64,000 nucleotides of DNA. It comes from Chloroflexota bacterium. GTDB lineage: Bacteria > Chloroflexota > Anaerolineae > Anaerolineales > Anaerolineaceae. The stretch spans positions 62,001 through 126,000 of the forward strand of contig JAKQJC010000064.1 of NCBI GenBank assembly GCA_029561345.1, read 5' to 3'. This document shows, piece after piece, positions 50,625 to 58,047 of this stretch. The translations under genes were made by a program, and so were the position numbers. Each line of letters opens with the position of its first letter. Positions within the stretch are counted from its first letter, which is position 1. The notes below the pieces were generated by a model, which ran no database searches, had not been told where the DNA came from, and was given only the letters and a program-made list of their open reading frames with translations.

Positions 50625-51674
50625 CTACTTGAGAGACATGGGGGCTTTGTGGCCCTGGGCTTCATCGTCTGTGTAAAGCCAGCAGCGCACACTGTGGTCA
50701 GGCAGCACCTGCTCAAGAGGCGGGCAGGCCTGCGTGCAAATTTTCAGCCGGTTGTTGATGCGGGCGCGGCAGCGCGGCGCAAAACGGCAGCCCGGCGGCA
50801 GGTTGATCAGGTTTGGCACCGAGCCGGGAATCACATCCAGCTTGTCCTTCACCTGCCCCAAAACCGGGATGGAGCCGATCAGCCCCTGGGTGTAAGGGTG
50901 GAGCGGCTTTTCAAACAGGGGTGAAACATCGGTTTGTTCCACAATCTGCCCGGCATACATCACCGCCACCCGGTCGGCCATTTCGGCAATCACGCCCAGG
51001 TCGTGGGTGATGAGGATCACCGAGGTGCCCATGCGGGTGCGCAGGTCGCGCATCAGGTCCAAAATCTGGGCCTGAATGGTCACATCCAGCGCGGTGGTTG
51101 GTTCATCGGCAATCAACAGCTGCGGGCTGAGCGCCAGCGCCATGGCAATCATCACGCGCTGAGCCTGGCCGCCCGACATTTCATGCGGGAAGGCGCTGGC
51201 TTTGCGCTCCGGATCGGGGATGCCCACCAGGCGCAGCAGTTCAACCGCCTTAGCCCAGGCCTGTTTCTTATCGAGGTTCTGGTGAATTTGCAGCACCTCG
51301 CCCACCTGGTCGCCAACCATAAAGACCGGGTTGAGGCTCGATTGCGGCTGCTGGAAGATCATCGAGATGCGGTCGCCGCGCATCTTGACCATTTCGGCTT
51401 CCGACATCTTCAGCAGATCGCGGCCCTGGAAGAGGATTTCCCCATCCACAATCTTGCCGGGTGCGCCCACCAGGCGCAGGATGGAGAAAGAGGAAACGCT
51501 CTTGCCGCAGCCCGATTCGCCCACCAGCCCCAGCACTTCGCCCGGGCGAACATTGAAATCCACGCCATCCACGGCTTTAACCACACCCTCTTCGGTGTAG
51601 AAATAGGTTTTGAGGCCTTTAACCTGCAGGATGAATTCTGATTCTGACGAGGGTTTGTTGCCTTCTTGTGTCAT
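50625..51674 (-). CDS. Oligopeptide ABC transporter ATPase, OppD/DppD type
   Basis: First ATPase of the importer. The 349-aa product has Walker [12 protein letters not shown] (53-63), Q-loop [11 protein letters not shown], signature [18 protein letters not shown] and Walker [13 protein letters not shown], plus the C-terminal extension [15 protein letters not shown]. It lies between the OppC and OppF-type genes. The Cys in CRFAPRC match the family's metal-binding tail. Start ATG 51674 has GAGGAGATTC well upstream. Confidence 0.93.
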   Translation of the reverse strand: MTQEGNKPSSESEFILQVKGLKTYFYTEEGVVKAVDGVDFNVRPGEVLGLVGESGCGKSVSSFSILRLVGAPGKIVDGEILFQGRDLLKMSEAEMVKMRGDRISMIFQQPQSSLNPVFMVGDQVGEVLQIHQNLDKKQAWAKAVELLRLVGIPDPERKASAFPHEMSGGQAQRVMIAMALALSPQLLIADEPTTALDVTIQAQILDLMRDLRTRMGTSVILITHDLGVIAEMADRVAVMYAGQIVEQTDVSPLFEKPLHPYTQGLIGSIPVLGQVKDKLDVIPGSVPNLINLPPGCRFAPRCRARINNRLKICTQACPPLEQVLPDHSVRCWLYTDDEAQGHKAPMSLK

Positions 51675-51703
51675 AGGTTTTTGAATCTCCTCAAGATATT
51701 TTG

Positions 51704-52717
51704 CTACATTTTCAGGCGCGGGTCAAGTGCATCGCGCAGGCCGTCGCCAACATAGTTGAAGGCCAGCGAGCAAATGAAGATGGGCAAACCCGGAATCAGG
51801 GGCAGGTAGGGCTTATCCAGCATATAGGTCTGCGTGGCCGCCAGCATGTTGCCCCAGGTGGGGATCGGGTCTTGAATACCAAAACCGAGGAACGAGAGGG
51901 CTGCCTCGGCCACCACATAACCAGCCAGATCCAGCGAGGCCGTCACAATGATGGGGGCCATGGCGTTGGGGATCATGTGCTTGATGATGATTTCAAAGTT
52001 GGAGGCGCCCATGGAGCGGGCGGCCTCAACGTAGGTCAGCTCACGCAGGGCCAGCAGCTGGCCGCGCATCAGCTGCGCCGCGGTCATCCAGCCCAGGCCA
52101 GCCAGCACCAGAATGATCAGCACCGCCGAGCGCGCGTCGCGTTCGGTCAGCAGCATGATCTTTCCCATAAGCTGAAGAACGAAGTTGGGTATGGGAATGG
52201 CCTCTGGATCTTGCAGCAGGATGGCAGAGATGATCAGCAGCAGCGGCAAACTGGGAATGGTCAGCAAAAATTCAACAAACCGCATGGCAATGGCATCAAT
52301 GACCCCTCCAAAGAAGCCCGAAATGGCTCCCACCACCACGCCGATGAAGATGGAGATGATCACCGAGAAAACCGCCACCGAGAGCGAAATGCGGCCCGCA
52401 TAAATCACGCGCGAGAAATAATCGCGGCCAATTTCATCAGATCCCAGAAAGTGCGTGCGGCCGGTCTCAGCCTGCACGGCGCCGGGAGGGGCAAACTTGG
52501 CTTTGATGTCCAGTTCATCCACTTTGAAAGGAGAAATTTGGGCGGCAAACACGGAGATAAGGAAAATCGCGATCATCAAAATCAGCGAGAAAACCGCCAG
52601 TTTGTGCTTGGCAAAACGCCGGGCAATCAATTCCAGCGGGGTGCGCTCTTTGAGCAGCTTTTCAGAGTCGAGTTTTTCGAAAAAATCTTCCTGGATTTCG
52701 TTTGTAGAGTTGGTCAT
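51704..52717 (-). CDS. Oligopeptide ABC transporter permease, OppC/DppC type
   Basis: The 337-aa inner-membrane protein has a cytoplasmic N-terminus, a helix at about 50-70, an extracytoplasmic loop, then five helices. The DppC motifs include HFLGSDEIGRDYFSRVIYAGRISL and the EAA loop VEAARSMGASNFEII. Length is slightly above usual because of a longer N-terminal tail. It is 12 nt downstream of the OppB-type gene. Confidence 0.93.
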   Translation of the reverse strand: MTNSTNEIQEDFFEKLDSEKLLKERTPLELIARRFAKHKLAVFSLILMIAIFLISVFAAQISPFKVDELDIKAKFAPPGAVQAETGRTHFLGSDEIGRDYFSRVIYAGRISLSVAVFSVIISIFIGVVVGAISGFFGGVIDAIAMRFVEFLLTIPSLPLLLIISAILLQDPEAIPIPNFVLQLMGKIMLLTERDARSAVLIILVLAGLGWMTAAQLMRGQLLALRELTYVEAARSMGASNFEIIIKHMIPNAMAPIIVTASLDLAGYVVAEAALSFLGFGIQDPIPTWGNMLAATQTYMLDKPYLPLIPGLPIFICSLAFNYVGDGLRDALDPRLKM

Positions 52718-52728
52718 GGCATCACCTG

Positions 52729-53928
52729 TTAAGTCAAGCGGATACGTGGATCAACAACCGTGTAGAGAATGTCGCGCAGCAAGGTCGCGATCACCGTCAG
52801 CACAGCCGTAATAAACAGGAACGCCATAGCCACAGGGTAGTCATATTCGCCAAGCGCCTGGAAATATAAACGTCCCATGCCCGGCCAGGAGAAAATGGTT
52901 TCGGTGATGATGGCGCCGGAGAAGAGGCCGGGGATGGCAAAGACGATAATAGTCACAAAGGGGATGAGCGCGTTGCGCAGCGCATGCTTGACAATCACGA
53001 CCCGTTCAATCAGGCCTTTGGCGCGCGCCGTGCGCACATAGTCCTGGCGCAGCACTTCCAGCATGCTGGTGCGGATGAAACGCGACCAGCCGGAAACGGA
53101 GACCAGGGTGAGGGTGGCCACCGGCAGAATCAGGTGGAGCAGAATATCTGCCGTGGAGCCAGCTTTGATCACGCCGAGCAGGGGGATGGTGTAGTTGCGC
53201 ACTGCCACCGCACTGCCCGCAGGCAGATAAGGCCAGCCGGCCGATTTTGGCAAAATGGAGAAAGCCAGGATCATTAAAATGCCGAAGAAAAAGGTCGGCA
53301 TGGCCGAGCCAATGAAGGCCAGGGTGGTGAAGATGTAATCAAACTTGGAATACTGCTTGATGGCGGAATAAATGCCGATCGGAATGCCCAGCAGCAGAGC
53401 AAAGATCAGTGAAAGACCGCTCAGCTGGACGGTCTTCCAGATGCGGCTTTCCAGAAGCTGAGAAACCGGCCGGTCGCGCAGCAAACGCCACGAGTTGCCG
53501 AAATCGCCCAGCAAAATGCCCTTGCTTGTGCGGCGGCCGACCAGGTCCTTCAAATAGACCGGGCGGGCGCAGCCGGTCACAACGGTTTCATATTTTCCAG
53601 CACTGTTCAAAACTTCCTGGGTGGTCTCTTTGCTGCAGCCAATGACGACATCAGAGAACAACTCCGTGCCGCCGATAACGATCGGCCCAGTCGGCCAGCC
53701 AATTAACCAGCGCGTGAAACGCAGCGGTACAGCCAGGTCCAGTTCATAATAAGCGCGGATGCGAATAATGTCTTCTTCGGTGATTCTGAAGCGGCTGTTT
53801 TGGGTCGTCTGGCGCATACCTGACATGGGACCGCCAGGCGCGAAGTTTAAGATTGCATAGGAGACAGCCGCCGAAATCAAGACCACAATAATCATCTGAA
53901 AAATTCGGCGAATCAGATATCCAGTCAT
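52729..53928 (-). CDS. Oligopeptide ABC transporter permease, OppB/DppB type
   Basis: The 399-aa product has a first membrane helix (residues 8-28), followed by an enlarged extracytoplasmic loop, then five helices. The EAA loop reads EVLRQDYVRTARAKGLIERVV. The extra loop (about residues 75-135) carries two Cys (VVIGCSKE and VTGCARP), about 25 residues apart, able to form a disulfide. Such loop inserts are absent from E. coli DppB (about 340 aa). It is the first permease after the solute-binding protein gene, which lies beyond a hairpin. Confidence 0.92.
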   Translation of the reverse strand: MTGYLIRRIFQMIIVVLISAAVSYAILNFAPGGPMSGMRQTTQNSRFRITEEDIIRIRAYYELDLAVPLRFTRWLIGWPTGPIVIGGTELFSDVVIGCSKETTQEVLNSAGKYETVVTGCARPVYLKDLVGRRTSKGILLGDFGNSWRLLRDRPVSQLLESRIWKTVQLSGLSLIFALLLGIPIGIYSAIKQYSKFDYIFTTLAFIGSAMPTFFFGILMILAFSILPKSAGWPYLPAGSAVAVRNYTIPLLGVIKAGSTADILLHLILPVATLTLVSVSGWSRFIRTSMLEVLRQDYVRTARAKGLIERVVIVKHALRNALIPFVTIIVFAIPGLFSGAIITETIFSWPGMGRLYFQALGEYDYPVAMAFLFITAVLTVIATLLRDILYTVVDPRIRLT

Positions 53929-53958
53929 AGGGCTCTCACTGAAAAGGGGTAAATGAGA

Positions 53959-53994
53959 GGCAGATGTGACCAGGCTGGCCCAGCCACATCTGCC
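53959..53994 (-). other. Intercistronic hairpin between the binding-protein and permease genes
   Basis: GGCAGATGTG (53959-53968) and CACATCTGCC (53985-53994) form a perfect 10-bp stem with an inner GGCTG/CAGCC stem. No U-run follows on the minus strand, so it likely stabilises the upstream message or attenuates the permease genes. Confidence 0.6.
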
Positions 53995-54041
53995 TTTTAT
54001 TTTAGCTCATTAAAGCTTTGAACACCTTCAAAGTCCCAGGT

Positions 54042-56003
54042 TTAGTAGGACAGGTTGAAGTCGATGTGTTCCCAGGTCGCGCCAGCGATGACGTAGTTCT
54101 TGATCTTGCCTTCCTTTTCGGCATTGACCAGCTGTTCGGTCAGGCCAGCCAGGGTGGTGGGATCGAGAAGGTCAACAGCGCCGGTCAGGAGCTGAGCTTC
54201 AGCATTTTCAGGGGTAACCCAGGTAATGATGAGATTGGGGGTCTTGGGCTGCAGGTCGGCGGGGGCAAATTCGTTCACAGCGTAGACGATCTTTTCGCCC
54301 TTCACCCATTCCACGATTTTGTAACCGCCAACGCCCCAGGGGGTTTCAGCGATTTCGGGGAGGGTCAGCCAATCTTTGGCAGGAACTTCGGCGAGGGTCT
54401 TGCCTTTGTAGGGGCCTTCAGATTCAATCACGCGGTGAGCGGGGTAGTAGCCGAAGGGGGCCAGGAAGTAGGTCGGGCTCTGCACGCCGGGTTTCCAGGT
54501 CACGGTCTGGTTGTTGCCATCGAAGGTGATGGCCTGGGTCTGGTCGCAGAGGATGAAGGAGGTGGCGCCGTTTTCTTTATCGCAGGCGGTCTTGTAACCG
54601 AGTTCGAAGTCGGCCTGATTCAGTTCCTTGCCATCCGGCCACTTCAGGTCGGTGCGCCATTCGTAGGTCACAACGAGTTGCATCATCTTGACGGGGGTGC
54701 CGTCGAATTCGACCACTTCGCCATCAGAATTCATCACTTTGACACCCTTTTCGAGGGTCACAATGTTGGAATCGGCATCAGCAACGCTGTCGCCAGCTTT
54801 CACTTCCACAACAGTGTTCTTGGCCAGGCCGCTTTCCAGGGTGGAGAGCTGCTTCACAGTCGCAGGAGCGTAGGTGTAATCGAGGCTGGTGTACGAGCGG
54901 GGGTCAGAGATCAGCAGGGCCAGGTTGGCAGCAAAGGAGCTTTCCACCAGGGTGTGCAGAGAGGCAATTTCCTGGGTGAAGCCGATCACAATGGTATCCT
55001 GACCGGGGCGTTCCCATTGGGTCACATTGTAGATGTAATATTCCTCGCCGGGGCGGGGATCGAAGCCAGTCAGGTCAGCCACAGCAGCCGAGGTTTCGGT
55101 GCGGTTGAACAGCGGGATGGCGGGAACATCTTTGGTGTATTCCTGCTGGACGATGGTGTACTGCTTCTTGCGGTCTTCCTGCAGCAGGGTGTTGTTGGCG
55201 GCCTTGATGGCGACAGAGGCTTTTTCATTGCACCAGCCCATGTCGTTCTGGCCGGCCCAGTTGTTGGCGGCAGTGGGGATCTGGTCGCAGGCATAGAGGG
55301 TCTGGCCACCGGGATCAGCCTGGCCAACCCAGGCGAAGGCGCCGATTTCGAAGTCACGGCGGGCGAGGCCGGTGGTGTCACCGAACCACCAGGAGGCGGG
55401 GGCGTGCAGGCGGATAATGTGAATACCGCAGTCTTTCATCTGCTTTTCCCAAACCGCGGCCCAGGCCTTGCGGAATGCGGCTGAAGTGGTGGTGAATTTG
55501 AAGGCCAGTTCAATGCCGTTGGCATCGGTGCGATATTCCTTGCCTTCAGCCATGGTCCAGCCGGCTTCTTCCAGAAGGGCTTTGCCCTTTTCAGGGTCAT
55601 AGGGGTAGATGGTGATGTTTTCATCGCCAGCATAGGCCCAGTGGGTCTTGGGGATGAAGGTGTCCATCACGAGGGTCTTGGCCTGTTCCTGGGTCAGCAG
55701 GGGATAGCCAGCGTTGGCAATATCAACCTTGTTGGTGCAGTAGGCCATGGCCTGGCGGACTTTCAGATCAGCCAGAGCAAAGGGGGCGGTGGCGAAAGCA
55801 GTGGGGACTTCCACTGAATTTTCAACGGTTTTTTCAACAATCTGGGTTTCAACGACCGTCTGAGTTTCGACGACTTTGACTTCCTTCGTCTCGACGACTT
55901 TGACTTCCTTCTCAACGACAACCGTCTGGACGACGGGCTGGCAGGCTGACATGGCCATAGCGATAACGACCACAAGCCCTAACAGGGACATGAGTTTCTT
56001 CAT
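54042..56003 (-). CDS. Circularly permuted SBP_bac_5 (OppA/DppA-type) substrate-binding lipoprotein
   Basis: The 653-aa product has a signal peptide with lipobox MSAC (Cys21) and a repetitive VVET/VEKEV linker to about residue 66. From about residue 73 the segments follow the C-terminal half of the family: DLKVRQAMAYC (79-89), YDPEKGKALLEEAGW (135-149), a Cys239-Cys258 pair and DVPAIPLF (292-299). Then come the N-terminal-half segments: DTIVIGFTQE (336-345), YEWRTDLKWPDGK (447-459), GVGGYKIVEWV (557-567), and the end AGATWEHIDFNLSY, which in the family is followed by the VRQA segment. So the halves are swapped. It precedes oppBCDF-type genes and is driven by the promoter at 56176-56204. Confidence 0.88.
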   Translation of the reverse strand: MKKLMSLLGLVVVIAMAMSACQPVVQTVVVEKEVKVVETKEVKVVETQTVVETQIVEKTVENSVEVPTAFATAPFALADLKVRQAMAYCTNKVDIANAGYPLLTQEQAKTLVMDTFIPKTHWAYAGDENITIYPYDPEKGKALLEEAGWTMAEGKEYRTDANGIELAFKFTTTSAAFRKAWAAVWEKQMKDCGIHIIRLHAPASWWFGDTTGLARRDFEIGAFAWVGQADPGGQTLYACDQIPTAANNWAGQNDMGWCNEKASVAIKAANNTLLQEDRKKQYTIVQQEYTKDVPAIPLFNRTETSAAVADLTGFDPRPGEEYYIYNVTQWERPGQDTIVIGFTQEIASLHTLVESSFAANLALLISDPRSYTSLDYTYAPATVKQLSTLESGLAKNTVVEVKAGDSVADADSNIVTLEKGVKVMNSDGEVVEFDGTPVKMMQLVVTYEWRTDLKWPDGKELNQADFELGYKTACDKENGATSFILCDQTQAITFDGNNQTVTWKPGVQSPTYFLAPFGYYPAHRVIESEGPYKGKTLAEVPAKDWLTLPEIAETPWGVGGYKIVEWVKGEKIVYAVNEFAPADLQPKTPNLIITWVTPENAEAQLLTGAVDLLDPTTLAGLTEQLVNAEKEGKIKNYVIAGATWEHIDFNLSY

Positions 56004-56139
56004 TATACGTTCTCCTCCAAAGAATTTTTATGAATTAGTGAAGCGATAGGGGGATAGAATAGGGGTATTTCTGGTAGAAGACCACCTCCTTAAAGCCATC
56101 ATCAATTTTGGGTACAAACATATTATTAATGGGGGCTGC

Positions 56140-56168
56140 GATTAAAGTGTTTAATCTGCGGATTAAAC
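56140..56168 (-). promoter_or_regulatory. Three-half-site operator candidate (GATTAAA) in the Opp operon leader
   Basis: GATTAAA (56140-56146), TTTAATC (56150-56156) and GATTAAA (56161-56167) alternate in orientation with 3-nt and 4-nt spacers, giving overlapping inverted repeats. It lies just downstream of the -10 box of the opp promoter, the usual place for a repressor. The regulator is unknown. Confidence 0.5.
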
Positions 56169-56175
56169 TTTTAGC

Positions 56176-56204
56176 AGTTTAGCATAGTAAAGTAGATAAG
56201 TCAA
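56176..56204 (-). promoter_or_regulatory. Sigma70-type promoter of the Opp-type operon
   Basis: On the minus strand TTGACT (56199-56204), 17 bp, then TAAACT (56176-56181) with a TGC just before it. The leader to the ATG at 56003 is about 165 nt and carries the GATTAAA repeats. Confidence 0.65.
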
Positions 56205-56372
56205 GCGGTATCGTCTTTTTTTAGGGTCATTCAGACAACCGTCTGACAAAATCAGGCCGAATCTCCTTCCAGAGGGGTGATTTTAATGATTTTTCCCCTC
56301 CTGCAGGACCCCCTGACCCCACCCTACATAAGGTATAATCACCCCATCTTTATTCGTGGAGAGAGACCCGCC

Positions 56373-57245
56373 ATGCGTTTGAAGTCTGACTTGCTCTTGC
56401 TGCTGGCCGCCGTCATCTGGGGCAGCACCTTTGTGGCCCAGCGCCTGGCCGCTGGGCATATCGGTCCCTTCCTTTTTAATGGCCTGCGCTTCCTGCTGGG
56501 GTCGCTGGCGCTGCTGCCCTTCGTGCTGCGCGCCCGCCAGCCCTTCCCTCGCCCCGCCCTGCCCTGGATGCTCCTGGCGGGCCTCCTGCTGGTGGGCGGC
56601 AGTTCGCTGCAGCAGGCCGGCATCCGCACCACCAGCACCGCCAACGCCAGCTTCATCACCGGTCTCTATGTGGTCATCATTCCCCTCAGCCTGGCTCTCC
56701 TTTTTAAGGAAAGCATCACCCGCCTGGTGTGGGCGGCGGTGGGCTGCTCCACCCTGGGCGGCTTTCTGCTCAGCGCCGGCGCCCTTTCGCCTTTCTCCAT
56801 CGGCGATCTGCTGGAGCTGCTGGGGGCCATCTTCTGGGCCGCCCATGTCATCCTGGTGGGGCGCAAGGCCCGGCAGGTGGATCCCATCGTCTTTGCCCTG
56901 GGGCAGTTCGTGGTCTGCGGCGTTCTCAACCTCATCCTCGGCCTGATCATCGAACCCGAAACCCTGGCCGGCCTGGCCGGTTCGTGGGGCGCCGTGCTCT
57001 ACGGCGGCATCCTTTCCGTGGGCATCGCCTACACCCTGCAGGTGGTGGGTCAGCGCCATGCCCCGCCCACCGATGCCGCGCTGATCCTCTCCCTCGAAAC
57101 CGTCACCGCCGCCATCTTCGGTTATCTCATCCTCGGCGAAACCCTCACCCCCCTGCAAATGGTTGGCAGCGCGCTCATTCTGGCGGCCGTGGTACTGGTG
57201 CAGATTCCTGCCCGCCGCGCCCCCACCCCCACTCCGGCCGGTTGA
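56373..57245 (+). CDS. EamA/RhaT-type (drug/metabolite) transporter
   Basis: The 290-aa product starts at ATG 56373 behind GGAGAG; the longer frame to 56277 is not supported. It has ten predicted membrane helices forming two EamA repeats; AAVIWGSTFVAQRLA (residues 11-25) opens the first and LLGAIFWAAHVILVG the second. Members export amino acids, sugars or drugs. No partner gene is adjacent, and the terminator at 57268 follows. Substrate unknown. Confidence 0.88.
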   Translation: MRLKSDLLLLLAAVIWGSTFVAQRLAAGHIGPFLFNGLRFLLGSLALLPFVLRARQPFPRPALPWMLLAGLLLVGGSSLQQAGIRTTSTANASFITGLYVVIIPLSLALLFKESITRLVWAAVGCSTLGGFLLSAGALSPFSIGDLLELLGAIFWAAHVILVGRKARQVDPIVFALGQFVVCGVLNLILGLIIEPETLAGLAGSWGAVLYGGILSVGIAYTLQVVGQRHAPPTDAALILSLETVTAAIFGYLILGETLTPLQMVGSALILAAVVLVQIPARRAPTPTPAG

Positions 57246-57267
57246 GCGCAGCCCGCAGACCTGTCAA

Positions 57268-57293
57268 CGCCCCGCCCCAAAGCGGGACGTTTT
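57268..57293 (+). terminator. Intrinsic terminator after the EamA gene
   Basis: CGCCCCGC pairs with GCGGGACG (one mismatch) over a 6-nt loop and is followed by TTTT. It lies 23 nt after the stop. Confidence 0.65.
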
Positions 57294-57307
57294 ATAATTA
57301 ACCGGCC

Positions 57308-57814
57308 TCAGCCGCCTTTCTCAACATAATAATGCAGCAAATCCTGTTCAAAGGTCGGTGCATGGAAATCCCGTCCCAGCAGGGTCAGAATCTGGGTGCG
57401 GTGATCGGTGGCATGGTTGGCCACATGCAGCAAAATTTGCCAGCGCGTGCTTTCAGCATTCACATTCCGGCTTTGCCAGCGCCATGCCACCTTTTCATTC
57501 AACTGCGCTTCGCTGACGGCGCCCAAATAGCCCGTGACCAGCGCCTGCATCTCGGTCCAGCCGGCCCGCACCGCCGCCCGCGTGGGATAATCCCGCGGGT
57601 CAAAATGCGGCGGAAAAGGCTGGTCCTGCAGGCGGTGAATCCAGATGGTGTTGGCGCTCATCACGTGCACCATCTGGTTGCGGATGGAACCCAGGGAATA
57701 ATCCACCTCGCAGGTGAAATCCGCTTCCGCCAGGGGGTCCAGGCAGCCCCACAGGCGTTCAAACGCCCAGAAAGTGTAATCAAAAAATTCAACCAGCAGG
57801 ATTTTGTTCATCAT
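57308..57814 (-). CDS. DinB-family protein
   Basis: The 168-aa product starts at ATG 57814 (57811 also possible), behind GGGAG. It is a four-helix bundle of the DinB/YfiT superfamily with metal-ligand histidines: QMVHVMSANTIW and HVANHATDHRTQ (HxxxH). Such proteins are often thiol transferases or stress-related hydrolases; no specific role can be assigned. It is a single gene between convergent EamA and the divergent solute-binding protein region. Confidence 0.88.
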   Translation of the reverse strand: MMNKILLVEFFDYTFWAFERLWGCLDPLAEADFTCEVDYSLGSIRNQMVHVMSANTIWIHRLQDQPFPPHFDPRDYPTRAAVRAGWTEMQALVTGYLGAVSEAQLNEKVAWRWQSRNVNAESTRWQILLHVANHATDHRTQILTLLGRDFHAPTFEQDLLHYYVEKGG

Positions 57815-58047
57815 CAAACTCCCGAATCCCTCATCAGACCGCCGTCAAACAGTATAAACATGGCAATGCGACGATCAATACCACAGCTTCGGTTTGATAT
57901 ACCACAAAGACATACCCGGCATAATTTCCCCTAAATTTACCGGATCCTTTTCAAGCAAAATGGCAGGTTCACCATTCTCGCCATTGATATACCTCTCCCA
58001 AAGCAACGGGGCCGCCTGATGGTGGTCAGGCGGTCCCGGTTTGTGTT
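57815..58047. other. Intergenic region with one hairpin
   Basis: No credible gene is visible here. It contains the 12-bp hairpin at 58008-58037 and a short minus-strand frame ending YIKPKLWY without its own ribosome site, which was not annotated. Confidence 0.4.
58008..58037 (-). terminator. Hairpin after the solute-binding protein gene
   Basis: GGGGCCGCCTGA pairs with TCAGGCGGTCCC (one G-U pair) across 6 nt. On the minus strand the following GTTGCTTTGG is only weakly U-rich, so a terminator is likely but not certain. Confidence 0.5.

Noticed and set aside
56070-56090. Strong AAGGAGGTGG in the Opp leader on the minus strand
   Set aside because: Only a very short frame could follow it, with a start codon too close to the site; no peptide of sense was found.
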